In this document: positions 24,815-32,838 of the stretch, in pieces
Position numbering within the stretch: the first letter of the stretch is position 1
How the letters are laid out: the number at the start of each line of letters is the position of its first letter
Origin: Parafrigoribacterium_A soli
Lineage (GTDB): Bacteria > Actinomycetota > Actinomycetes > Actinomycetales > Microbacteriaceae
NCBI RefSeq assembly: GCF_040227235.1
Contig: NZ_JBELNZ010000002.1
Span: forward strand, 682,001 to 746,000
DNA: 64,000 nt
Direction of reading: 5' to 3'
Made by a program: the position numbers and the translations under genes
Notes under the pieces: generated by a model
Seen by the model: the letters and a program-made list of their open reading frames with translations, nothing else
Database searches by the model: none
What the model was told of the DNA's origin: nothing

Positions 24815-25471
24815 ATGACAACTATCGGATTCATCGGTTCAGGACACATCGGCGGTCAGGTTGCGCGCGCCGCCATTGCTCACGGGTACGACGTCGTGAG
24901 GAGCAACTCGCGAGGCCCGGAGTCGCTCAGTGAGCTCGTGGCGGAGCTGGGCGAGCACGCTCGCGCCGCAACCGCACAGGAGGCCGCCGAGGCCGCAGAC
25001 TTTGCCGTGGTGAGCGTGCCGTTCAAGGCCTACCAGGATGTGCCGGTCGCGCCGCTCGCGGGCAAGGTGGTCATCGACACCAACAACTACTACTGGGAGC
25101 GCGACGGGCACTTCCCCGCGCTCGACGACGGCTCGGCGACGGTATCGGGACTGCTGCAGGAGCACCTCCCCACCTCGAAGGTGGCCAAGGGCTTCAACCA
25201 CATCCCGTCAGCAGACATCACGACGGATGGCACGCCATCCGGCAGCGAGAACCGGCGCGCACTCGCGACCGCGGGCGACAGCGACGAAGCGATCGCCGTC
25301 GTCACGCGGCTCTACGACGAGTTCGGCTTCGACACCGTGAACGCCGGCCCGCTCTCGGAGAGCTGGAGGGTCGAGCGCGACCAGCCCGCCTACGTCGTTC
25401 GCCAGAACGCCGAGGAGCTCAGGGCCAATCTCACGCTGGCGAAACGCGCCCGCGAGAGCGACCGCGGCTGA
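24815..25471 (+). CDS. NADPH-dependent F420 reductase-like dinucleotide-binding protein
   Basis: The 218-residue protein begins with a Rossmann loop TIGFIGSGHIGGQVARAAIAHGYDV and an NSRGPESL NADP-phosphate turn, followed by VVSVPFKAY, VIDTNNYYWERDG and KGFNHIPSADI, matching the NADP oxidoreductase / F420-dependent family (Pfam F420_oxidored). Many members act on small substrates without F420, so the cofactor partner is uncertain. It has its own start 54 bp after pspA, and ends 32 bp before the arginase-like gene on the same strand. Confidence 0.85.
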   Translation: MTTIGFIGSGHIGGQVARAAIAHGYDVVRSNSRGPESLSELVAELGEHARAATAQEAAEAADFAVVSVPFKAYQDVPVAPLAGKVVIDTNNYYWERDGHFPALDDGSATVSGLLQEHLPTSKVAKGFNHIPSADITTDGTPSGSENRRALATAGDSDEAIAVVTRLYDEFGFDTVNAGPLSESWRVERDQPAYVVRQNAEELRANLTLAKRARESDRG

Positions 25472-25503
25472 CGGGCGGCGCCCGAAGCACGCAGAATAGT
25501 GTC

Positions 25504-26325
25504 GTGCCGTCAACTTTTCTTGTAGTACCGCAGTGGCAGGGTTCCGGATCGTCGCGCGCGATGCGCCTGGCCGAGGGAGCCGAGGCGATCCGCGGGGACC
25601 TGCCGACAGCATCCACGGTTTCGGTCGACGTGCCGCTGGGCGCCGGCAGCAGCCAGGGCACTGCGGTGCACCGGCTCAGTTCGCTCGAGCAGGTGCGCGA
25701 GAGAACGACGCAGGCACTCGACGCGCTGAGCGGAACGGTCATCACGGTCGGCGGCGACTGCGCCGTGGACCTCGCGCCGATCGCCCACGCGAACGCCCTC
25801 AACGAGTCGATGGCGGTTCTGTGGCTCGACGCGCATCCCGACCTCAACACCCCTGAGTCCTCGCCATCCGGAGCGTTCGCGGGGATGGTGCTGCGCACCC
25901 TGCTCGGCGAGGGAACGCCGACCCTCGCGCCGGAGGCGCCGCTGGATCCGGCGCGCACCATTCTCATCGGAATCCGCAGCGTTGACGACGGCGAGAACGA
26001 GTACCTGGCCTCGAGCGCCGTGCGGGCGCTGGGTGTGCAGGATGCGAGTGCCGAGTCGGTCACAGCGGCGCTGACCTCGAGCGGCGCGAGTTCGGTGTAC
26101 ATTCACATCGACCTCGACGTGCTCGACCCGGCAGAATTTGGCGGCGTCAGCGACCCGATGCCGTTCGGACTGAGCCTCGCGACTCTTCTCGACGTGATCG
26201 GGGCCGCGAAGGCCGCACTTCCCCTCGCCGGCGCGGGAATCGCGGGCTTCGCCCCCGCATCCGCCGAGGCCGCCTCGGACGACCTCGGCAGCATCCTGCG
26301 CGTCCTCGGCGCCCTCACGGCCTGA
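25504..26325 (+). CDS. Arginase/agmatinase-fold protein with a Cys in the metal site
   Basis: A 273-residue ureohydrolase-fold protein. Metal-binding motifs are WLDAHPD (D109, H111, D113) and HIDLDVLDP near residue 200. In the first motif the usual GGDH histidine is a cysteine: GGDCAVDL (C86). The family hydrolyses guanidino compounds (arginine, agmatine, formiminoglutamate); the altered ligand and short length make the substrate uncertain. GTG 25504 is the start. It stands between an NADP-binding protein and an enoyl-CoA hydratase without an obvious pathway. Confidence 0.85.
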   Translation: MPSTFLVVPQWQGSGSSRAMRLAEGAEAIRGDLPTASTVSVDVPLGAGSSQGTAVHRLSSLEQVRERTTQALDALSGTVITVGGDCAVDLAPIAHANALNESMAVLWLDAHPDLNTPESSPSGAFAGMVLRTLLGEGTPTLAPEAPLDPARTILIGIRSVDDGENEYLASSAVRALGVQDASAESVTAALTSSGASSVYIHIDLDVLDPAEFGGVSDPMPFGLSLATLLDVIGAAKAALPLAGAGIAGFAPASAEAASDDLGSILRVLGALTA

Positions 26326-26341
26326 CCGCGCGTGCGTTCAG

Positions 26342-26405
26342 CAGGATGAGAGGCGACGCGCCGCCTCGCGCGGCAGATCGCGACGGCGTGTTGCGCCTCA
26401 TCCTG
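26342..26405. repeat. 9-bp inverted repeat with GC-rich interior
   Basis: CAGGATGAG (26342-26350) and CTCATCCTG (26397-26405) pair exactly, with a further GGCG/CGCC possible across a 2-base bulge. It lies behind the arginase-like gene and 64 bp ahead of the hydratase start. It may end transcription or be a small dispersed repeat; no U-tract follows. Confidence 0.4.
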
Positions 26406-26455
26406 TTATGGTGCCGCCAGCCATCGACGGCGAGCACAGGCTCGTGGCCGCCACC

Positions 26456-26461
26456 TAGGCT
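26456..26461 (+). promoter_or_regulatory. -10 box TAGGCT, leaderless hydratase gene
   Basis: TAGGCT ends 7 bases before ATG 26469, with no Shine-Dalgarno between. Confidence 0.45.
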
Positions 26462-26468
26462 TGACCGC

Positions 26469-27254
26469 ATGACGGACTCACGGATCACGGTCGATCGCGA
26501 CGAACACGTTCTGCTCATCGGCTTCAATCGCGCAGACAAGCGCAACGCCACAGACTTTCGGATGCTGCAGGAGCTCTCCCTCGCGTACGGGGAACTCGAG
26601 CGCGACCCCGAGCTGCGCGCCGGTTTCGTGTACGCGCACGGCGACCACTTCACGGGTGGCCTGGACCTCGCAGACGTCGGTCCGCGGATCGGCGCGGACG
26701 GCATCGACATCGTGCCCGAGGGCGGCGTCAACCCCTGGCAGGTGAGCGGCACGCAGCTGAGCAAGCCGGTGGTGATCGCCGTGCAGGGCACGTGCCTCAC
26801 CCTCGGCATCGAGCTGATCCTCGCGAGCGACATCGCCGTCGCGGCGGAGTCGACGAGCTTCGCCCAGATCGAGGTCGCCCGTGGCATCCTGCCGTTCGGC
26901 GGCGCCACCCTGCGCTTCCCGCGGGCCGTGGGCTGGGGCAACGCGATGCGCTGGATCCTCACGGGCGACAGCTTTGACGCACGCGAGGCGCACCGCATCG
27001 GCCTAGTGCAGGAGGTTGTCGCCGACGGTGAGCAATATGCCCGTGGTCTCGAGTTGGCGCAACGGATTGCGGCGCAGGCGCCGCTCGCTGTGCAGGCGGC
27101 ACTCGCGAATGCGCGCGTCGCGGTGCGCGAGGGAGACGCTCTCGCCGAGCAGCAATTGCAGCCCGCGCTGGTCGAGCTCGCCGCGAGCGAGGATGCCCGC
27201 ATCGGCATGCAGGCGTTCCTCACCCGCACTCCGGCAACCTTCGTCGGCCGCTGA
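26469..27254 (+). CDS. Enoyl-CoA hydratase/isomerase family protein
   Basis: The 261-residue crotonase-fold protein has FNRADKRNA near the N-terminus, the oxyanion-hole segment HFTGGLDLADV, and a second segment IAVQGTCLTLGIELILASDIAVAA followed by QIEVARGILPFGGATLRFPRAVG. The catalytic glutamate pair typical of hydratases is not clearly conserved (the position after GxxPxGG holds Ala/Thr), so it may be an isomerase or another crotonase activity in acyl-CoA metabolism. It stands alone with its own start signal. Confidence 0.88.
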   Translation: MTDSRITVDRDEHVLLIGFNRADKRNATDFRMLQELSLAYGELERDPELRAGFVYAHGDHFTGGLDLADVGPRIGADGIDIVPEGGVNPWQVSGTQLSKPVVIAVQGTCLTLGIELILASDIAVAAESTSFAQIEVARGILPFGGATLRFPRAVGWGNAMRWILTGDSFDAREAHRIGLVQEVVADGEQYARGLELAQRIAAQAPLAVQAALANARVAVREGDALAEQQLQPALVELAASEDARIGMQAFLTRTPATFVGR

Positions 27255-27309
27255 CCAGCACCCGCGTACCAAAGTCCTGAATTTTCGAAACGCGGGGAGG
27301 CCGCGCGGG

Positions 27310-27315
27310 TAGCCT
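27310..27315 (+). promoter_or_regulatory. -10 box TAGCCT before the flavin reductase gene
   Basis: TAGCCT ends 6 bases before ATG 27322. GGAGG lies directly against the ATG, too close for normal use, so a leaderless start fits better. Confidence 0.45.
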
Positions 27316-27321
27316 CGGAGG

Positions 27322-28743
27322 ATGGCGAATCGTGAGTATGACCTCATCGTTGTCGGAGCCGGAGCGGTAGGCGAGAACATCGCGGATCGCGCGGTGCAGG
27401 GCGGTCTGAGCACCGTCATCGTCGAGAGCGAACTCGTCGGCGGCGACTGTTCCTACTGGGCCTGCATGCCGTCGAAAGCACTCCTCCGCAGCGGCATCGC
27501 GCTGCGCGCGGCACAGAAACTCGGCGGAGCAAAGCAGGCAGTGACCGGCGACCTCGACGTGGCAGCGGTGCTGAAGCGCCGCAACAGCTTCACGCACGAC
27601 TGGAACGACCAGAGCCAGGTCGACTGGGTCACCGGCGCGGGCATCGACCTCGTGCGTGGGCGCGCGCGGTTCACGGCCGCCAAGGAGGTCTCGGTGACGG
27701 CGGACGACGGCACCGTCACCGTGCTCACCGCGAAGCACGCCGTCGCGGTCAGCGTCGGCTCCGACGGCATGCTTCCAGACATCCCCGGTCTCCGGGACGC
27801 GAACCCGTGGACCAGCCGTGACGCCACCAGCGCCCAGGAGGCACCGAAGAGCCTCGCGATCATCGGTGGCGGCGTGGTCGGATCGGAGATGGCCACCGCG
27901 TACGCGAGCCTCGGCACGGAGGTCACCCTGATCTCCCGCAGCGGCCTGCTCTCCGGCAACGAACACTTCGCTGGCGAGATGGTGACGGATGCGCTGCGCG
28001 AGCTGGGCGCGACGGTCAAGCTCGGCGTCTCCCCGGTCTCGGTCTCGCGCGACGACTCCGGCGTGACCCTGCAGCTCGACGACGGAACCACCGTCACGGC
28101 GCAGGAACTGCTCGTGGCGACGGGACGCCTTCCCCGTACGAACGATCTCGGCCTTGAGTCGATCGGCCTGAAGCCGGGCGACTGGCTGCACGTCGACGAC
28201 ACGATGCTCGTCGACGGCTTCGACTGGCTCTACGCGTGCGGTGACGTGAACCACCGCGCGCTGCTCACCCATCAGGGCAAGTACCAGGCGCGGGCCGCGG
28301 GCGATGTCATCGCGGCGCGAGCGAAGGGCGAGCCGGTCGACGACAAACCGTGGGGCGCGCACGTGGCCACCGCGGATCATCAGGCGGTTCCCCAGGTGAC
28401 CTTCACTGACCCCGAGGTGGCGTCGGTGGGGCTCACGGCAGACGGCGCGCGGAAGGCGGGCTACGACATCCGCGTGGTCGACTACGAGCTCGGGCAGGTG
28501 GCCGGTGCCGCGCTGCAGGCCGACGGCTACCAGGGCAAGGCGCGCATGGTGGTGGACGAAGAGCGAGGGGTGCTGCTCGGCGTGACCTTCGTGGGTCAGG
28601 ATGTCGCCGAGATGATCCAGGCGGCGACCGTCGCGATCGTGGGCGAGGTACCGATCGACAGGCTCTGGCACGCCGTGCCCCCGTATCCGACGATGAACGA
28701 GATCTGGCTGCGACTGCTGGAGACCTACGGCCGCCCTAGCTGA
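27322..28743 (+). CDS. Pyridine nucleotide-disulfide oxidoreductase (dihydrolipoyl dehydrogenase-like)
   Basis: The 473-residue flavoprotein has the FAD loop VVGAGAVGENIA, the redox pair C43-SYWA-C48 in GGDCSYWACMPSKALL, the NAD loop IIGGGVVGSEMA, the second FAD motif WLYACGDVN, and a C-terminal dimerisation domain. The catalytic histidine region reads WHAVPPYPTMNEIW instead of the lipoamide-dehydrogenase HAHPTLSE, so it is probably not the 2-oxo-acid dehydrogenase E3 but a related disulfide or quinone reductase. Its stop overlaps the convergent mshA-like gene by 8 bp. Confidence 0.88.
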   Translation: MANREYDLIVVGAGAVGENIADRAVQGGLSTVIVESELVGGDCSYWACMPSKALLRSGIALRAAQKLGGAKQAVTGDLDVAAVLKRRNSFTHDWNDQSQVDWVTGAGIDLVRGRARFTAAKEVSVTADDGTVTVLTAKHAVAVSVGSDGMLPDIPGLRDANPWTSRDATSAQEAPKSLAIIGGGVVGSEMATAYASLGTEVTLISRSGLLSGNEHFAGEMVTDALRELGATVKLGVSPVSVSRDDSGVTLQLDDGTTVTAQELLVATGRLPRTNDLGLESIGLKPGDWLHVDDTMLVDGFDWLYACGDVNHRALLTHQGKYQARAAGDVIAARAKGEPVDDKPWGAHVATADHQAVPQVTFTDPEVASVGLTADGARKAGYDIRVVDYELGQVAGAALQADGYQGKARMVVDEERGVLLGVTFVGQDVAEMIQAATVAIVGEVPIDRLWHAVPPYPTMNEIWLRLLETYGRPS

Positions 28744-29974
28744 CGAGCGCGGAGTACACACCGAGCAGTGCCGTGGCGGTCGCGCCCCAGGTGAAGCCGA
28801 GCGCGTGGTGGCGCGAAGAGAACTGCAGTCGCTCGAGCTGCATCGGGTCGGAGAGCAGGAGCGCGATCACCCTCGCCCACTCTGCCGGCTGCCGGGAATC
28901 GACGAGCACCCCGGATGCGCCGTCCGCTATCGCCTCGACGAGCCCGCCACCGCGGTAACCCACCACCGGTGTGCCACTCGCGGCCGATTCCAGCGCGACG
29001 AGCCCGAAGGTCTCCGAGTGCGAGGGAACGAGCGTGAGGCTCGCCATCGCGAACAGGTCGGCGAGATCGCTGCGCGACAACGCGCCGGCGAACCGCACGT
29101 GGTCGGCGACGCCGAGGCTGGCGGCAAGCCAGTGGAGCATCCGCCCATATTCCTCGTCGCCCGGCGTCTCGGCGCCGGCGAGCACGAGCACGGGCGCGCG
29201 ACCGAGCAGCGCGTGCACCTCGGCGAAGGCGCGGATCGCAAGTTCCTGGTCCTTGAGCGGCTGGATGCGCGCCGCGACCACGATCACCGGACGACCTGGG
29301 TCGACCCGCAGCATCGCGCGCATCCGCCGTTCTCCGCCGCTCACGGCGCGATCCGGCCGAAACAGGTCGACGTCGACGCCCGGCGGGATCACCCAGATTC
29401 GCTCAGCGGATGCGCGAACGTCGTCGATGAGGCTCGTCACCTCAGCGGCAGACCCCGCCACGATCGCGGCCGCCTGGTTCGCGAGGTACATCTCCGATCG
29501 CACCCTCGCCTCCGGCTCCGCCTCCTGCCCGGGAGCAAGCGTGCGGTTCTTCATCGACGCCAGAGTGTGGAAGCTCTGCACCAGCGGAATGCCCTGCTCG
29601 ATCGCCACCGGCAGCGTCGCGAGCCCGCTCAGCCAATAGTGCGCGTGGATGAGGTCGTATCCGCCGTCCGCACCACGGGCAAGAGCGGCGACCGCCTCAC
29701 CGAACTCGTCGGCGACCTTGGGCAGCGCGCCCTTCGGCAGCGCCGTGGCCGGCCCCGCCGCGAGTTCCCGAAGCGTGATGCGCTCCGCGATCTCGGTGAC
29801 CGACGGCCCAGCGGATGCCCGGGTCAGCAGGTCCACCCGCAAGCCGCGGGCGGCCAGACCCTTCGCCGTGGCAAGGATCGACACGTTCATGCCTCCCGCA
29901 TCCCCGCTGCCGGCTGGCGCCGTCGGAGAGGTGTGCATCGACACCATCGCAACGCGCTTCAGGGTGCTGGGCAT
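28736..29974 (-). CDS. mshA: D-inositol-3-phosphate glycosyltransferase (MshA-like)
   Basis: MshA joins GlcNAc from UDP-GlcNAc to 1L-myo-inositol-1-phosphate, the first step of mycothiol synthesis. The 412-residue GT4 protein has the N-terminal MHTSP...GSGDAGGMNV acceptor/donor loop typical of MshA, HAHYWLSGL, IPPGVDVDLFRP, VVAARIQPLKDQ and the nucleotide-sugar motif ETFGLVALESAASG. ATG 29974 is chosen over the longer frame because it gives the conserved start and follows TACAGT by 6 bases. Other GT4 sucrose-phosphate-synthase-like enzymes are the alternative, but the SigR/RsrA pair in this window supports a mycothiol organism. Confidence 0.82.
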   Translation of the reverse strand: MPSTLKRVAMVSMHTSPTAPAGSGDAGGMNVSILATAKGLAARGLRVDLLTRASAGPSVTEIAERITLRELAAGPATALPKGALPKVADEFGEAVAALARGADGGYDLIHAHYWLSGLATLPVAIEQGIPLVQSFHTLASMKNRTLAPGQEAEPEARVRSEMYLANQAAAIVAGSAAEVTSLIDDVRASAERIWVIPPGVDVDLFRPDRAVSGGERRMRAMLRVDPGRPVIVVAARIQPLKDQELAIRAFAEVHALLGRAPVLVLAGAETPGDEEYGRMLHWLAASLGVADHVRFAGALSRSDLADLFAMASLTLVPSHSETFGLVALESAASGTPVVGYRGGGLVEAIADGASGVLVDSRQPAEWARVIALLLSDPMQLERLQFSSRHHALGFTWGATATALLGVYSALVS

Positions 29975-29980
29975 GCTGCC

Positions 29981-29986
29981 ACTGTA
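29981..29986 (-). promoter_or_regulatory. -10 box TACAGT, leaderless mshA
   Basis: TACAGT on the minus strand ends 6 bases before the mshA ATG; there is no Shine-Dalgarno between them. Confidence 0.5.
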
Positions 29987-30045
29987 TTCCGCGACTCTGG
30001 GGCGCAGCTTGGCGAGCGCGCGACTACGGCTGCTAGAAACGACGT

Positions 30046-30891
30046 ATGACCAACGAGCGCGCGCAACCGGCACAAGACCTCAGGGGGCGCGTCATGGTGA
30101 TCACCGGCGCGAGTTCGGGGCTGGGTGCCGCGGCCGCCGCGAACCTCGGCGCGCGGGGTGCCGAACTCGCCCTCGTGGGTCGCAACCGCGAACGCACGAT
30201 GGCCGTTGCCGAAGCCGTCGGCGGCAGCGCCTTTCTCGCCGATTTCGACCGGCTCGATGACGTGCGCGAGCTGGCAGCGGCGCTCGGTGCGCGCTACGAG
30301 CGGATCGATGTGCTGGCGAACAACGCGGGCGGTCTGGTGCGCGAGCGGGCGATCACCACGGATGGCTTCGAGCGCACGCTGCAGTCGAATTATCTTGCGC
30401 CGTTCCTGCTCACCAACCTGCTGCTGCCGGTGCTGCAACGAAGCGGCGCACGGGTCATCGCGACGGCCAGCGTGGCCAATCTGATGGGCAGGCTCGACCT
30501 CGACGACCTGAACTTCGAGCACCGAGCCTGGCTCGGCGGCTGGCCGGCCTATGGCACGAGCAAGCTTCTCGACATCCTGTTCACCGAGGAGCTCGCCAGG
30601 CGCGCAGAGGTCGCGTCCTATGCGTTCCACCCCGGCTACGTGGCCACGGGATTCGGGGCGGACACGGCGATCATCCGCTTTGCGAACCTGATCAGCGGCG
30701 GAAGGATCGGCCTGCGCCCGGAGCAGGGTGCCGCGCCGCTCATCCACCTCGCCTCGGTGCCGGACGTGGGGGTTGCGAGCGGCACCTACTTCGATCGCCT
30801 CACGCCCTTCGGCAAGATTCGCAGGATGCCGCAGCAGGAGGAACTCGCCCGAGCGCTGTGGGACAAGTCCGAGGAGCTCGTTGGCCGCTGA
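30046..30891 (+). CDS. Short-chain dehydrogenase/reductase (retinol dehydrogenase-like)
   Basis: A 281-residue SDR with cofactor loop ITGASSGLGAAAAANLG, the NADP-type VGRNRERT, NNAGG, a long substrate loop, and catalytic Tyr/Lys in WPAYGTSKLL. The HPGYVATGF segment after the active site is typical of the retinol-dehydrogenase/protochlorophyllide-reductase-like group found in actinobacteria. It is divergent from mshA and convergent with the amidase gene. A TAGAAA box 6 bases before the ATG hints at another leaderless start. Substrate unknown. Confidence 0.88.
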   Translation: MTNERAQPAQDLRGRVMVITGASSGLGAAAAANLGARGAELALVGRNRERTMAVAEAVGGSAFLADFDRLDDVRELAAALGARYERIDVLANNAGGLVRERAITTDGFERTLQSNYLAPFLLTNLLLPVLQRSGARVIATASVANLMGRLDLDDLNFEHRAWLGGWPAYGTSKLLDILFTEELARRAEVASYAFHPGYVATGFGADTAIIRFANLISGGRIGLRPEQGAAPLIHLASVPDVGVASGTYFDRLTPFGKIRRMPQQEELARALWDKSEELVGR

Positions 30892-30936
30892 GCCTGTCGA
30901 AGCGCAACGCCACGGCTCCCTCCGACCAGCTCAGGG
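30888..30936. repeat. REP-like hairpin (CTGAGCcTGTCGAAG) between convergent genes
   Basis: CTGAGCCTGTCGAAG (30888-30902, starting in the SDR stop) pairs imperfectly, 12 of 15, with CTCCGACCAGCTCAG (30920-30934). The same word family occurs at 60812-60862. Such TGAGC-TGTCGAAG elements are dispersed in many high-GC genomes. Both copies here sit between convergent genes, where they could act as a two-way terminator. Confidence 0.55.
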
Positions 30937-30947
30937 AACGACGCGCT

Positions 30948-32363
30948 TCACCACTGCGGCGGATGCCGCTCCTGCCAGCGCAGGCGGCGCTCCAGCTGTG
31001 CCCCGATCGCCAGCAGCGTGGCCTCGCTACCCGGGCGACCGATGAGCTGCACTCCCATCGGGAGCCCGGCATCCGTTTGGGCCACCGGCAGCGTGATCGC
31101 CGGCAGTCCCGTGACGTTCGCGAAGGAGGTGAACGGCGTGTACTGCACCTGCTGCTCGAAGTTGTGCTCGCCATCCTCGTTGTCGTACCAGCCGATCGGC
31201 CGCGGGGTCATCGCGAGCGACGGCGTCAGCACGGCGTCGAAGCCGGCGAACTGCCGGATGATCGAGCGCTCGAACAGCGCGAGCGCGGCGAGCGCCTCAC
31301 CGAGCTGGCGGGCGGAGAGCTCGCGCCCGCGGGCGACCAGCCAGCGGGTGAGCGGCTCGAGCAGCTCCAGCTGCTCGCCCTCGGCGGGGATGCCGGCCGC
31401 GCCCGCCTGCCAGATGGTGCGGAAGTTCGGCGCGTAGCTGTCATCCGGCTCGAGCGCGATCTCCTCGATGCCGTGACCGATCGCGTTGAGTTCTTTCAGC
31501 GCCAGATCGAGCGCCGCGGATGCCTCGGCAGACACCCGGATGTCGTAGGCCGAGTCCCACGGCGACGTCGTCATCACACCCAGCTGGAACCGGCCTTCGC
31601 CGCGCACGGCAGCGTTGAGAAGCGCGCCGCCGTCCCAGCGCGGAGCGCGCACCGTGAACGGGAAGGACTGCTCACCGATCATCGCGTCGAGCAGCATCGC
31701 CGCGTCCGCGACGCTTCTCGCGAGCGGACCGGGCACCGCGAGTCCCGCCAGTTTGTCGAGCCCGGAGCCGCTCGGCACGAGTCCGCGGGAGGGCTTGACG
31801 CCCACGAGGCCCGTCGCCGCGGCCGGGATGCGCACGGAACCGCCGCCGTCGGAGCCGGGGGCGAAGGGCACGAGCCCGGCAGCAACCGCCACCGCCGCTC
31901 CCCCGCTTGAACCTCCGGCTCCGAGCTCAGGGTTCCACGGCGTGCGAGCCGGCGGTGCCACGAGGCTCTCGGTGTATGCGGGCAGGCCGAACTCGGGAGT
32001 GTTGGTCTTGCCGAGGCTGATGCCGCCGGCGTCGTCCAGCACCGTCACGAGTTCATCCGACTCCTCTGGCACGAAGTTCTGCGTGAGCCGCGAGCCGTAG
32101 CCGGTGGGCACGCCGGCGCGATTCACGAGGTCCTTGTCGGCTAACGGGAGTCCCCACAGCGCGGTGGGGCGCGGGCCCTCCTCAGTCTGGATGCGCGCCC
32201 GCTCGAGCGCGGCATCCGCGGTTACGGTCACGAAGGCACCGAGATCGCCGTCAACCCTCTCGATGCGCCCGAGGTAGTGCTCGACTAGCTCGGTCGGCGT
32301 GATGTCGCGACGCTGCAGGCGCTCCCACTGCTGCTGCGCGCTGAGGTGGTGGAGTTCGAACAC
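30948..32363 (-). CDS. Amidase-signature family amidase
   Basis: The 471-residue protein is an amidase-signature hydrolase with the Ser-cisSer-Lys triad: K77 in LADKDL, the GAGGSSGGAAVAVA loop (about 149-162), and the nucleophile S176 in SDGGGSVRIPAA. Related to GatA but acting as a free amidase on small amides or amino-acid amides; no GatB/GatC genes are nearby. It is convergent with the SDR gene and divergent from the GntR-ABC operon. The physiological amide is unknown. Confidence 0.9.
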   Translation of the reverse strand: MFELHHLSAQQQWERLQRRDITPTELVEHYLGRIERVDGDLGAFVTVTADAALERARIQTEEGPRPTALWGLPLADKDLVNRAGVPTGYGSRLTQNFVPEESDELVTVLDDAGGISLGKTNTPEFGLPAYTESLVAPPARTPWNPELGAGGSSGGAAVAVAAGLVPFAPGSDGGGSVRIPAAATGLVGVKPSRGLVPSGSGLDKLAGLAVPGPLARSVADAAMLLDAMIGEQSFPFTVRAPRWDGGALLNAAVRGEGRFQLGVMTTSPWDSAYDIRVSAEASAALDLALKELNAIGHGIEEIALEPDDSYAPNFRTIWQAGAAGIPAEGEQLELLEPLTRWLVARGRELSARQLGEALAALALFERSIIRQFAGFDAVLTPSLAMTPRPIGWYDNEDGEHNFEQQVQYTPFTSFANVTGLPAITLPVAQTDAGLPMGVQLIGRPGSEATLLAIGAQLERRLRWQERHPPQW

Positions 32364-32414
32364 GGTTCGAGCCTAGAAGGTCGGCGGACGCGGCGCTTGA
32401 CATCCGAGAACAAA

Positions 32415-32452
32415 GCTGGTTGGTTAGTTACTCAAGTAATGAACCAACCAGC
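32415..32452. promoter_or_regulatory. 38-bp palindromic operator of the GntR-ABC operon
   Basis: GCTGGTTGGTT (32415-32425) is exactly complemented by AACCAACCAGC (32442-32452); the inner part (AGTTACT / AGTAATG) is also nearly symmetric. A TTGACA at 32397-32402 lies just upstream, so a bound repressor would block the promoter. The GntR start codon is 15 bp downstream. This is an unusually long operator for a GntR protein. Confidence 0.75.
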
Positions 32453-32466
32453 GGGAGAAGGATCGG

Positions 32467-32838
32467 GTGGACGAAGGCAGACCGATTTTCGTTCAGATCG
32501 CCGAGCAGATCGAGAACGACATCATCGGCGGAGCCCTGGCAGAAGAGAGCCAGGTGCCGTCGACGAACGAGTTTGCGGCGTTCTATCGCATCAATCCCGC
32601 CACCGCGGGCAAGGGCGTCAACCTCCTCGTTGACGACGGAATCCTCTACAAGAAGCGGGGTATCGGGATGTTCGTGACCGCCGGCGCCCGCGACCGCCTC
32701 ATGCAGAAGCGGCGCGAGCACTTCCAGCAGGAGTACGTGCAGCCCCTCCTCTCCGAAGCCGGAAAGCTCGGCATCTCGCCGAACGAACTGGCCACGATGA
32801 TCACCAACTCGACACCGAAAGAAGCGGAGCGAAAATGA
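32467..32838 (+). CDS. GntR-family regulator (YtrA type) of ABC operon
   Basis: A 123-residue protein with a winged helix (about 8-75; RPIFVQIAEQIENDIIGG, VPSTNEFAAFYRINPATAGKG split here) and a short helical dimerisation tail, typical of YtrA. It overlaps the ABC ATPase gene by 4 bases. GTG 32467 is preceded by GAGAAGGA. The long palindrome directly upstream is its probable operator. YtrA-type regulators often respond to cell-wall-active antibiotics, but the inducer here is unknown. Confidence 0.9.
   Translation: MDEGRPIFVQIAEQIENDIIGGALAEESQVPSTNEFAAFYRINPATAGKGVNLLVDDGILYKKRGIGMFVTAGARDRLMQKRREHFQQEYVQPLLSEAGKLGISPNELATMITNSTPKEAERK

Noticed and set aside
27322..28743. Calling the disulfide reductase LpdA (E3 of 2-oxo-acid dehydrogenases)
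   Set aside because: The redox pair is present, but the catalytic His region is HAVPPYPTMNE instead of HAHPTLSE and the GGDCSYWAC motif differs, so a different reductase is more likely.
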